The position numbers and the translations under genes are program-made. From Candidatus Woesearchaeota archaeon (GTDB taxonomy: Archaea > Nanobdellota > Nanobdellia > Woesearchaeales > ARS49), in assembly GCA_016188265.1 (NCBI GenBank), contig JACPID010000003.1:1-64000 (forward strand): a stretch of DNA of 64,000 nt. Reading direction: 5' to 3'. Within the stretch, counting starts at the first letter, position 1, and the number at the start of each line of letters is the position of its first letter. Shown piece after piece: positions 1 through 6,440 of this stretch. The notes under the pieces are model-generated. The model ran no database searches and was not told the DNA's origin. It was given only the letters and a program-made list of their open reading frames with translations.

Positions 1-1
1 T

Positions 2-193
2 AAAATAATAATAGATTTTATTGGGGAAAAAACTAGCGAGGTCAAAAATTTTAATGACTACTTTCTAGTTTTTATTGCCCAAATTCTCAATTTGCAACTT
101 ATAACTTGCGATAAAGGCATTTATGATTTTGCATCAAAAATAAAAAACATGCATAAACCTGTGTATGTTAATATAAACGATCGGTTTCAATAA
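2..193 (+). CDS. C-terminal part of a PIN-domain-like protein (5' truncated by window)
   Basis: Frame 2 is open from the window edge to TAA at 191-193 and is missing from the ORF track because its start lies outside. The 63 visible residues include FIAQILNLQLITCDKGIYD, which resembles the end of PIN ribonuclease domains, where a small-residue helix leads to a strand and a T-C-D acidic site residue. PIN proteins are commonly VapC-type toxins or rRNA-processing nucleases. Only the last third is visible, so the catalytic set cannot be checked and the antitoxin, if any, is outside. A repeat element lies 98 bp downstream. Confidence 0.55.
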   Translation, partial: KIIIDFIGEKTSEVKNFNDYFLVFIAQILNLQLITCDKGIYDFASKIKNMHKPVYVNINDRFQ

Positions 194-290
194 GATATCT
201 TAAATCCCACCCTATTTTTGTCTAGTGCCTAAAAAAAAAGCATTTCTCAATATTTTTACTTAATTAATAATTTTACACATTCTCATTTAA

Positions 291-378
291 TAGAAAACGA
301 AATAAATAATAGGGCAATAGTTTCGTTTTCTAAATAGTACGCGCCATAAAGAGTGTCCTACAAATTATGGCGCGTACT
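291..378 (+). repeat. R88 double-hairpin element, copy 1
   Basis: This is one of four 88-bp copies in the window. Hairpin A has 12-bp arms (TAGAAAACGAAA / TTTCGTTTTCTA) and an 18-nt loop. After AAT comes hairpin B with 14-bp arms (AGTACGCGCCATAA / TTATGGCGCGTACT) and a 15-nt loop. Loop A here reads TAGGGCA and loop B reads TGTCCTA, giving a 7-nt loop-loop match with one G-U pair. It lies 98 bp after the PIN gene stop. Confidence 0.92.
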
Positions 379-1179
379 ATAATCATAAATTTGAATTCTC
401 ACTTTTTACCTATTTTCCGAATTATTCCGACAAAAATTAAAAACTAAAATAAATTATTTTTAATATAGAAGTTTATTTTTTTGATTTTTTGTTTTGTTGT
501 TGTGCGCAAAAAAATTTTACAAAATATAATAGTTGTGGTGTGCAAAAAATTACTAACTACTTTTCAAATCCAACAAAAATTAAAAATATAGTAAAAAATA
601 AAAAAAATCTAAAAATAAAATATTAAAAACTAGAAAAAAATCACAGAAAAAACTACAAATTCTACAAGTCAATAATTTCATTTATAACCACTTTAACAAA
701 ATTGTAAACAATTATGCCAGAATTTAAGTATTCTTGCAAGAGTTTGTATTTTTTGGTGTAGAAGCAGGCTTATTAAATCAAAATACCACCACCTAGTTTG
801 TCGAAATAACCCAGAAATTTCGTACATTACAACGACTGTGCTGTTAAAAAACAAGAATCCACTAATTTTTATCAAAAATAAAATAACATAGATTAAATTT
901 TAGTCGGGATTTTAAATGAATTAAATAAAAAATATGCAAATTACTACCTAAAAAATGAATAATAACCTTAAGTAAATAAAAAATTGCTTAAAATAACAAA
1001 AAAACAGGAAAACCTATATTATTTAATAAAAAAAATAAATTAAAATTTAAAACGATTAAATAATATAATTATTTATCATAAATTATTATCAAGATAAATT
1101 TTAATATTAGATTACATATTTTAATCTTATGTTGGAGTGCATAAAAGTTTTTATACATAACTAAATAATTTCAATAAAA
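379..1179. other. A+T-rich gene-free region
   Basis: About 800 bp with long A and T tracts and no convincing gene. The 60-residue minus ORF at 693-875 has no recognisable features. Two related words, TTGTGCGCAAAAAA and TTGTGGTGTGCAAAAAA, occur near 496 and 532. The last part holds the promoter of the next gene, with a TTTTTATA box at 1148-1155. It could be a replication or segregation site or simply decayed DNA; no Orc1-binding motif is recognised and no Orc1/Cdc6 gene is present in the window. Confidence 0.4.
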
Positions 1180-1758
1180 ATGAAAATACAATTAGAAAGA
1201 AAAGAGGTTTTAGACAATAAAGATTCAGAAGAAGTAGCTAAAGTTCTTCTTGCAAGATTTGGCTTATTGCCTAGAAAAAAAGATGGAGCTGCAAAAATGC
1301 ACAAATTGCTTCTCGAGTTATATGAACGAAAAAAACAGTCAAATAAAGAAAGAAAACCTGAAATAGCTGTTATGCCAGTCGAGGATATGGGCTTTTTTGC
1401 AGGCATTAAAAGACAAACAATGTATGAATACTTACACAGGTGGCTTGATCTGCAAATATTGAAAAAAACCTCATTTGTAAGCAATGGAAAAGTAGTCATA
1501 GGATACGAGTTAAACGGCCAAAACATAGAAGGAGCATTTAGAAAAGCAGAATCAGCAATTAAAAACCATTTAGAAGACAGTTTCAGGCTTATTGAAACAC
1601 TTCAAAATGAAATTAAAAAAGAAAAATTACGTCGATCTAGTGATTCCAATATGTTAGAAGAGTATTCAAACCAACAAGATTCTTTTTCGCCTGCTCCTGA
1701 CGAAAAACAGGATCAAGACGCAACAACACAAGATTCCCCTGCATCCTTTTCTCAATAG
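1180..1758 (+). CDS. Putative wHTH DNA-binding protein, conserved archaeal type
   Basis: 192 residues. Residues about 15-110 look like a compact helical/winged-helix unit (RFGLLPRKKDGAAKMHKLLL, then GIKRQTMYEYLHRWLDLQIL, which reads like a recognition helix). A charged helix follows to about residue 150, and the tail is low-complexity, rich in S, D and Q. The start is an ATG about 26 bp after a TTTTTATA box, fitting a leaderless transcript. Its last 122 bp overlap the convergent gene on the other strand, so the disordered tail is encoded opposite the conserved end of that protein. A regulatory role is inference from fold-like features; no ligand or target is apparent. Confidence 0.6.
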   Translation: MKIQLERKEVLDNKDSEEVAKVLLARFGLLPRKKDGAAKMHKLLLELYERKKQSNKERKPEIAVMPVEDMGFFAGIKRQTMYEYLHRWLDLQILKKTSFVSNGKVVIGYELNGQNIEGAFRKAESAIKNHLEDSFRLIETLQNEIKKEKLRRSSDSNMLEEYSNQQDSFSPAPDEKQDQDATTQDSPASFSQ

Positions 1759-2158
1759 GAATGCCTTTTTCTCGTATGTTCAAAATATATGAAGATACTA
1801 AACTTTCATTTAATGCTGTTTTTCTTGCAATTTCTTTATATGTAACAAATGTTTTTATTTCACTTAAAGTATAGAGTGCAAAAAAAACATCTTTTTCACG
1901 TTTAGTAAGAGGCTTAATTGAAAATTCAATAGCATTGCTTTTTCCTTTAACAAGCAATACAAGCTCATCAATTCTTTCTGAAAGTTTATCAATTTTAGAA
2001 TGAAGATTTTGAATTTCTTCATAAGACGATTGCAACTCAACAGTATTCTCGTTAATAGTTTGCCTGTGATCATCAAGTTCTTCACCAATATCATGAAGAA
2101 CATTATGTATAATATTAGATTCTGTAGTCGATAAAACTGCCTGTTGAACTCCCTTCAT
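1637..2158 (-). CDS. Coiled-coil plus wHTH protein, putative regulator
   Basis: 173 residues. Residues about 15-75 form an amphipathic coiled coil (NENTVELQSSYEEIQNLHSK). Residues about 80-150 form a winged-helix-like unit (KPLTKREKDVFFALYTL, then YKEIARKTALNESLVSSYIL), followed by a C-terminal tail ending in NTLLTYWNH. The layout suggests an oligomeric DNA-binding protein, and the TKREKDVFFAL segment resembles the start of HTH units in sigma-factor-like and LuxR-like proteins. The gene ends 122 bp inside the convergent neighbour. It shares coiled-coil-then-wHTH order with the next minus gene, so the two may be distant paralogs. The function is not recognised. Confidence 0.6.
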   Translation of the reverse strand: MKGVQQAVLSTTESNIIHNVLHDIGEELDDHRQTINENTVELQSSYEEIQNLHSKIDKLSERIDELVLLVKGKSNAIEFSIKPLTKREKDVFFALYTLSEIKTFVTYKEIARKTALNESLVSSYILNIREKGIPIEKRMQGNLVLLRLDPVFRQEQAKKNLVGLNTLLTYWNH

Positions 2159-2262
2159 AAAATACCACCCCTTAAAAACAAACTTATTAGTAAATGCTGG
2201 GATTTATAAAATTTATTGTGTTGAAGTTGTTATAATGCCAGGCATAAATCAACAAAAAACAG

Positions 2263-2880
2263 CTAAAAAGTTGCTGACTTAAATGTTAAAACCTTTTCTT
2301 TACCCTCAGAAACACGCTGAATTGTTGATTCACTTTCAAGCTCATCAAGCAAGCGATAAAAAGAACTTTTAGAACAAAGCCCTTGTTCTTCAACAACTAT
2401 TTCCCTCAACTGCAATGCTGAAATTTTCTCGTATTTTGATATTAAGGACATAAGCATATTTTTTATGTATTCTTTAGAATTATGAGTCAATCTACGTATA
2501 ACTTTTTGTTCTAATGCAGTTTGAGGTTCTCTTCGAGAAACTGGCTGCTCTTCACGCACAATATTCTCTCTTGTTCTTAAACGCTGCTCATTATCATTTA
2601 ATCTTTGTTCAACTGAATCCAAGCGTTGAAAAAACTTATCAAAAGAATAGTATTTATCGACGAGTAAACGTATTTCATTAGCGCTTTTTGGAACTAAATT
2701 AAGCTCTCTTTGCATTTTATCTATTTGCTGTTGAAACTCACGATTTTGTGCAGAAAGATATTCTATCCATTGATATAAAACTCCCATATCTTCACGAACT
2801 TTAACAAAAGCAGAAGTCATGCCCAATTCAATTTGTTTAAGCTTTTCAAAACTTCTTGATCTCCTAAAAAATAACACCAT
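2263..2880 (-). CDS. Coiled-coil plus wHTH protein, putative regulator
   Basis: 205 residues. A long coiled coil covers about residues 10-110 (QNREFQQQIDKMQRELN, DSVEQRLNDNEQRL). A winged-helix-like C-terminal domain covers about 120-200 (SALQLREIVVEEQGLCSKSS, FYRLLDELESESTIQRVSEG). The order of domains matches the gene at 1637-2158. The gene starts immediately beside a palindrome TTGGGACGTTCCCAA (2922-2936) and a set of GGGAATG repeats, which could be its own operator. DNA binding is inferred from the fold; no family name is recognised. Confidence 0.6.
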   Translation of the reverse strand: MVLFFRRSRSFEKLKQIELGMTSAFVKVREDMGVLYQWIEYLSAQNREFQQQIDKMQRELNLVPKSANEIRLLVDKYYSFDKFFQRLDSVEQRLNDNEQRLRTRENIVREEQPVSRREPQTALEQKVIRRLTHNSKEYIKNMLMSLISKYEKISALQLREIVVEEQGLCSKSSFYRLLDELESESTIQRVSEGKEKVLTFKSATF

Positions 2881-2921
2881 ATTTTTATAAAAAGGCAGTT
2901 TTGTATAAAAATATTTCGATT

Positions 2922-3047
2922 TTGGGACGTTCCCAACACAGTCCTAAGAATACATTGGGACTATCTGGGAATGATATATCGACGATAAAAGTCATTCCCA
3001 GAGACTATCCTGGGAACGTCATAGGACTATCCTGGGAATGACTTAGG
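2922..3047. promoter_or_regulatory. Cluster of direct and inverted GGGAA repeats
   Basis: The cluster holds a palindrome TTGGGA-CGT-TCCCAA (2922-2936) and three variants of GACTATCCTGGGAAYG (near 2960, 3003 and 3026). A 12-bp inverted pair AGTCATTCCCAG (2990-3001) / CTGGGAATGACT (3032-3043) lies within it, and TCCTAAG / CTTAGGA (2942-2948, 3041-3047) frame the whole. It sits between two divergent genes. It may be an operator array for a neighbouring wHTH protein or a decayed element. A related ATTCCCAAAATAGTC word occurs at 13174. Confidence 0.6.
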
Positions 3048-3065
3048 AATAACAATTAAAACATA

Positions 3066-3153
3066 TAGAAAACGAAATAAATCATAGGACAATAGTTTCG
3101 TTTTCTAAATAGTACGCACCATAAAGAGTGTCCTACAAATTATGGCGCGTACT
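3066..3153 (+). repeat. R88 double-hairpin element, copy 2
   Basis: Same architecture as copy 1. Loop A reads TAGGACA, a perfect complement of TGTCCTA in loop B. The left arm of hairpin B has AGTACGCACC instead of AGTACGCGCC, leaving one A-C mismatch. This is the only copy lying between divergent genes rather than after a plus-strand gene. Confidence 0.92.
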
Positions 3154-3186
3154 GATATGTTAAAGGGTTTTATGAGTCTTGATATG

Positions 3187-3249
3187 TCGAAAATCACTCT
3201 TGACGCACACTACTGACTTTAGTCTGTAGAAAGGACGAGTGATTTTCGA
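3187..3249. repeat. Nested inverted repeat (cruciform-capable)
   Basis: Outer 13-bp arms TCGAAAATCACTC and GAGTGATTTTCGA enclose an inner stem CTACTGACT-TT-AGTCTGTAG (one T-T mismatch). GATCATGATC follows directly. It lies 34 bp after R88 copy 2 in the 516-bp divergent region before the methyltransferase gene. It could be a regulatory hairpin or an old transposon end; no transposase is adjacent. Confidence 0.6.
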
Positions 3250-3411
3250 TCATGATCAAAAACTACACGCTACCTACTTCAATGTAATTTTTGACATGAT
3301 CAAAACTACTCTTGATTACTACAGATCGCTAATGTAAATTAGGCACTATTAAAATACACTAAAAATTATGCAATTTTACCGGAATATTATTAAAAAGTGA
3401 GTATTTTTTTA

Positions 3412-4047
3412 ATGAATATGAACAATGCAATTGTTTCAAAAAAAGCGCTAGCCAAGACATTATCATCATTAAAAGGCTTTAAAATACCAAAAGTGAGACT
3501 TGAACAGTATATGTTATCAAGTGACTCTGCTGCAAGTTTATTATGGATAGCACTAATGAATGGAGATATTCAGGAAAAAGTGATATGTGATCTGGGAGCT
3601 GGAACTGGTATTTTAGGAATAGGAGCATTATTATTAGGCGCAAAAAAAGTAATTTTTGTTGATTGCGATAAAGAAGCTCTTGAAATAACCCAAAAAAACA
3701 TAGATTCTATAAAAAGTGAGCAACAAATAGGAGAATTTGAAATACTAAATGAAAAAGTGAGTGATTTCTCTAAATCTAACATTAATACAATAATTCAAAA
3801 CCCTCCCTTTGGAACAAAGATAAAACACTCTGATAAAGAATTTCTTGAAAAAGCATTGAGGTTGGCAAAAAGTGTGTATTCAATTCATAAAGCAAGCACA
3901 GAAATGTTTTTAAGAGCAATTGCAAAAGACTATAATTTTAATTTATTTTTAATACCTCAAAAAGAATTACTAAAAAAAACTTATTTATTTCATACTAAAA
4001 AAAGAGAATACATAAACATAGTTCTAGCATATTTTAGAAAACAATAA
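3412..4047 (+). CDS. METTL5-like SAM-dependent rRNA N6-adenine methyltransferase
   Basis: 211 residues from ATG 3412 (the ORF track uses GTG 3397). An AATATTATTAAAA box about 26 bp upstream favours the ATG at 3412 or 3418. The Rossmann SAM-binding motif is DLGAGTGILGIGALLLGA and the catalytic motif is NPPFGT, the (N/D)PP(F/Y) signature of amino-methylating enzymes. KVRLEQYMLSSDSAASLLW matches the N-terminal element typical of the METTL5 group. In eukaryotes METTL5 modifies an adenosine in small-subunit rRNA, so archaeal members are presumed to act on 16S rRNA. The gene is monocistronic or co-transcribed with the membrane-anchored protein 35 bp downstream. Confidence 0.85.
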   Translation: MNMNNAIVSKKALAKTLSSLKGFKIPKVRLEQYMLSSDSAASLLWIALMNGDIQEKVICDLGAGTGILGIGALLLGAKKVIFVDCDKEALEITQKNIDSIKSEQQIGEFEILNEKVSDFSKSNINTIIQNPPFGTKIKHSDKEFLEKALRLAKSVYSIHKASTEMFLRAIAKDYNFNLFLIPQKELLKKTYLFHTKKREYINIVLAYFRKQ

Positions 4048-4082
4048 TATTTATATGTAATTAAAGTTTTTGAAAAAAAAAA

Positions 4083-4832
4083 ATGCCGAAAAACTACAAA
4101 TTAACAAAAACACAATTTGCAACAAGCATTACTGGCATTGTTGCTATAATAGCAATTATTTTGTTATTTACAACAGATTTACTTGAAGATCTAAACCCAA
4201 ATAAAACGTATGATTTAGAAAAAACATTAAAATCAGTATATAATCTTGATAAAAAATACAACACAAATTGGCGTGAAGAAAATGTGCCCTTAAAACTTAT
4301 TCAACAAGAAAAAATACTCCCATATTTAACAGATTTAGAAAAACTTTATGAAAATGCAAAGAATAAATCACCATCTTCTGAAATTATTTTAGTAGCTGGT
4401 TCAAATTACCAAATCAATATTTCTGAAAGAATACTTGATTTTCTTAATGCAAGAAAAGAAATGCTAACTGCACAAAAATACTATTATGAATCCAGTGAAA
4501 TAGGCGATAAAGGAATAATAGATTTTGAATATAGAAACACTGAACCATTCATAACTGAAACAGTGGATTGTGATAATATTGAATATTTAAGCAATGCAAC
4601 TCAGATTCTTAACAAAACAATAAGTGCTGCTAGAAATGCAATGTTCTTACTTGATAAAGCAATGATCTCCTGGGTTGAAGGCCAAGAAAAAATTGGTGTT
4701 AATGAATATAGAGCACAATTTTATACTTCTAGATTAGGCAGAATAAACACGCAAATTGAGCTTAATGAATGGTCTATAAAAGAATGCCTTAAAAAAAAAT
4801 TTATAAAAGAAAAATACAAAAATAACACATAA
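4083..4832 (+). CDS. Membrane-anchored protein of unknown function
   Basis: 249 residues. One N-terminal transmembrane helix lies at about residues 15-30 (TGIVAIIAIILLF), followed by a soluble, mainly helical domain rich in K, E and Y. No catalytic motif is seen. Its last codons and TAA lie inside the left end of a dispersed repeat (4817-4897), so the C-terminus KYKNNT may have been altered when the repeat arrived. The start follows a short poly-A stretch with no Shine-Dalgarno. The soluble domain is probably outside the cell, which is inference from the signal-anchor topology. Confidence 0.6.
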   Translation: MPKNYKLTKTQFATSITGIVAIIAIILLFTTDLLEDLNPNKTYDLEKTLKSVYNLDKKYNTNWREENVPLKLIQQEKILPYLTDLEKLYENAKNKSPSSEIILVAGSNYQINISERILDFLNARKEMLTAQKYYYESSEIGDKGIIDFEYRNTEPFITETVDCDNIEYLSNATQILNKTISAARNAMFLLDKAMISWVEGQEKIGVNEYRAQFYTSRLGRINTQIELNEWSIKECLKKKFIKEKYKNNT

Positions 4833-4897
4833 AATAGTTTGTCTTTTTCAATCTAGTTGAGGCCAAATAATAATGCCTTATTTATATCCTCAACTAG
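4817..4897 (+). repeat. Dispersed repeat B, copy 1
   Basis: About 81 bp matching in reverse orientation 24322-24403. The conserved left half contains TAACACATAAAATAGTTTGT followed by CTTTTTCAA. The right half is a hairpin TAGTTGAGG / CCTCAACTA whose loop differs between copies. The left end carries the stop codon of the upstream gene. Confidence 0.85.
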
Positions 4898-4939
4898 AAA
4901 ACGCAAAGGTTTTTAAATAAAAGATTATTTCTAACAACC

Positions 4940-5212
4940 ATGGAAGTTGTCATTGTTGAAGAGAGCAAAAACAAGCTTATTTTTGATATTAAAGGAGAAA
5001 CCAATACATTAACTGGAGCTTTAAAAAAAGAATTGTGGAATGATGAACATGTTAAAACTTCAGGATACCACATAGATCACCCATTAATTAATGTTCCTCG
5101 TTTTATAGTAGAAACTGATGGCGCAGACCCTAGAAAAACTGTAAAATCAGCTCTTAAAAGACTTGATAAAGTTGCTGAAAAACTTAAAGAACAAGCAAAA
5201 TTACTTAAATAA
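4940..5212 (+). CDS. rpo11: DNA-directed RNA polymerase subunit Rpo11 (RpoL)
   Basis: 90 residues, the usual length for this subunit. The family pattern is clear: IFDIKGETNTLTGALKKELW, then GYHIDHPLINVPRFIVET, DGADPRKTV and a C-terminal helix. Rpo11 pairs with Rpo3 to form the platform on which the archaeal polymerase assembles, like bacterial alpha NTDs and eukaryotic Rpb11. A TTTTTAAATAA box lies about 25 bp before the ATG, so the transcript is probably leaderless with its own promoter just after repeat B. Neighbouring genes do not explain its placement. Confidence 0.93.
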   Translation: MEVVIVEESKNKLIFDIKGETNTLTGALKKELWNDEHVKTSGYHIDHPLINVPRFIVETDGADPRKTVKSALKRLDKVAEKLKEQAKLLK

Positions 5213-5248
5213 AAACATTCTTATACTTCTAGTGCCTAACTTGTGTTG

Positions 5249-5761
5249 ATGAGCTTTATTCGTATTAAAAAAATCAAAGGCCAAAATTATGCATATTTAG
5301 TTAAAAATACTTGGACAAAAAAAGGCTGTCGGCAAAATGTAGGAAAATATATTGGTAAAGTAATAAACTGTAAAAAACTTCAAAACGACCATACTCTTAC
5401 AAAAGAAACATATTCTGAACGTATTTTAGAAATAATTCAGCAAGAATTACTAAATCATGGTTTTAAAACAGAAACAAATAATCTTGTATTTGAAGATATA
5501 AGCATATCAATCAATCCACTAAATGTAAAAAAGAAAAATAAAAACATAGCATTGCAAATAAATGAAGGATTTATGTGCCAAGAAACACTTCAGCAATTAC
5601 AGGAATTCATGCCAAAAAGTGAAAAAGATCTTGAAAAGCTTGCAGTATTATTAGTAGAAGCAGGAATAAAGCTTAATCAAAATATATTTTTACAATTATG
5701 CGAACCATTAATTGCAAAATCAAAAGAACAAGAAAACTCAATTGATGAATTTTACTACTAA
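5249..5761 (+). CDS. Conserved hypothetical protein with transposase-like N-terminus
   Basis: 171 residues from ATG 5249 (the track starts at GTG 5243). An upstream CTTATACTT box favours the ATG. The N-terminus (FIRIKKIKGQNYAYLVKNTW, then RQNVGKYIGKV) resembles the opening beta segment of IS1634-type transposases. The rest is a helical domain with no DDE residues, so it is not a transposase. Such stand-alone N-terminal modules occur in small archaeal genomes with unknown role. Nucleic-acid binding is a guess. It ends 3 bp from the convergent nitroreductase gene. Confidence 0.55.
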   Translation: MSFIRIKKIKGQNYAYLVKNTWTKKGCRQNVGKYIGKVINCKKLQNDHTLTKETYSERILEIIQQELLNHGFKTETNNLVFEDISISINPLNVKKKNKNIALQINEGFMCQETLQQLQEFMPKSEKDLEKLAVLLVEAGIKLNQNIFLQLCEPLIAKSKEQENSIDEFYY

Positions 5762-5764
5762 AAA

Positions 5765-6388
5765 CTATTTTTTTTTAATATACTTTAATAATTTTTCAGC
5801 TTTTTCTTTTATAGAAGAAATAAACTTTTCATACTCTTCCTTAAGCACAGATTTTTTATTGTAATTGCCCCAGGTTTCAAAAAACAAAACATCTTGAATT
5901 GAAAGCTTTGGCTTAATTTCAGGTTTTCCTCTGGGATAGCCAACAACTAAAATAGATTGAGGAGTTGCTTTTTTCGGAATATCTAAAATTTTTTTAACAG
6001 AACTTTCTAAAAATGCACCAACCCAACAAGCGCCAAGGCCTTGAGCATGTGCTGCAAGAAGCATATTTTCAGCAGCTGCGGCTGAGTTTTGTAAACTATA
6101 CACTTTTTTACCACGCTCTCCATACATTCGCTCATTTTTAACAGGTTCAGAACAAACTACAATATGAACTGGAGCTTCACTCATCCACATTTGTTCTGAA
6201 CTAGCTTCTGCAAGCTTTTCTTTTTTTTCAGAATCAACAACAATAATGAACTTCCAATCTTGAATATTGCCCGCTGAAGGTGCAGACTTTCCTGCATCAA
6301 TAATGTTTATTATTTTCTCAAACTCAACATTATCCTGCTTAAAAGAGCGGATACTTCTGCGTGAATTTAAACAAACAAGTGCGTCCAT
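5765..6388 (-). CDS. Nitroreductase-family FMN-dependent oxidoreductase
   Basis: 207 residues from ATG (the track adds a TTG start). RRSIRSF near the N-terminus is the FMN phosphate-binding element. GKSAPSAGNIQDWKFIIV is the next cofactor loop, and SAAAAENMLLAAHAQGLGAC plus WVGAF form the core helices. The family reduces nitro groups, quinones or flavins with NAD(P)H as homodimers; the substrate cannot be told from sequence. It shares a 52-bp divergent promoter region with the DNA ligase gene. Confidence 0.85.
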   Translation of the reverse strand: MDALVCLNSRRSIRSFKQDNVEFEKIINIIDAGKSAPSAGNIQDWKFIIVVDSEKKEKLAEASSEQMWMSEAPVHIVVCSEPVKNERMYGERGKKVYSLQNSAAAAENMLLAAHAQGLGACWVGAFLESSVKKILDIPKKATPQSILVVGYPRGKPEIKPKLSIQDVLFFETWGNYNKKSVLKEEYEKFISSIKEKAEKLLKYIKKK

Positions 6389-6411
6389 TAACAATTTTTC
6401 TATAATACAAG

Positions 6412-6419
6412 TTTATAAA
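6412..6419. promoter_or_regulatory. Bidirectional TATA box (nitroreductase / DNA ligase)
   Basis: A perfect palindrome TTTATAAA is centred 25.5 bp before the ligase ATG (6441) and 27.5 bp before the nitroreductase ATG (A at 6388). No other good TATA box occurs in the 52-bp gap and neither start has a Shine-Dalgarno. One symmetric box could serve both leaderless genes. Confidence 0.55.
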
Positions 6420-6440
6420 GTTATCCGAGATTTATAAGAC

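Noticed and set aside
693-875. 60-residue minus ORF in the A+T-rich gap
   Set aside because: No ribosome site, no recognisable motif, and composition follows the surrounding non-coding DNA.
5249-5761. Intact IS1634 transposase
   Set aside because: Only the N-terminal sequence style matches; there are no DDE residues and the length is 171 residues.
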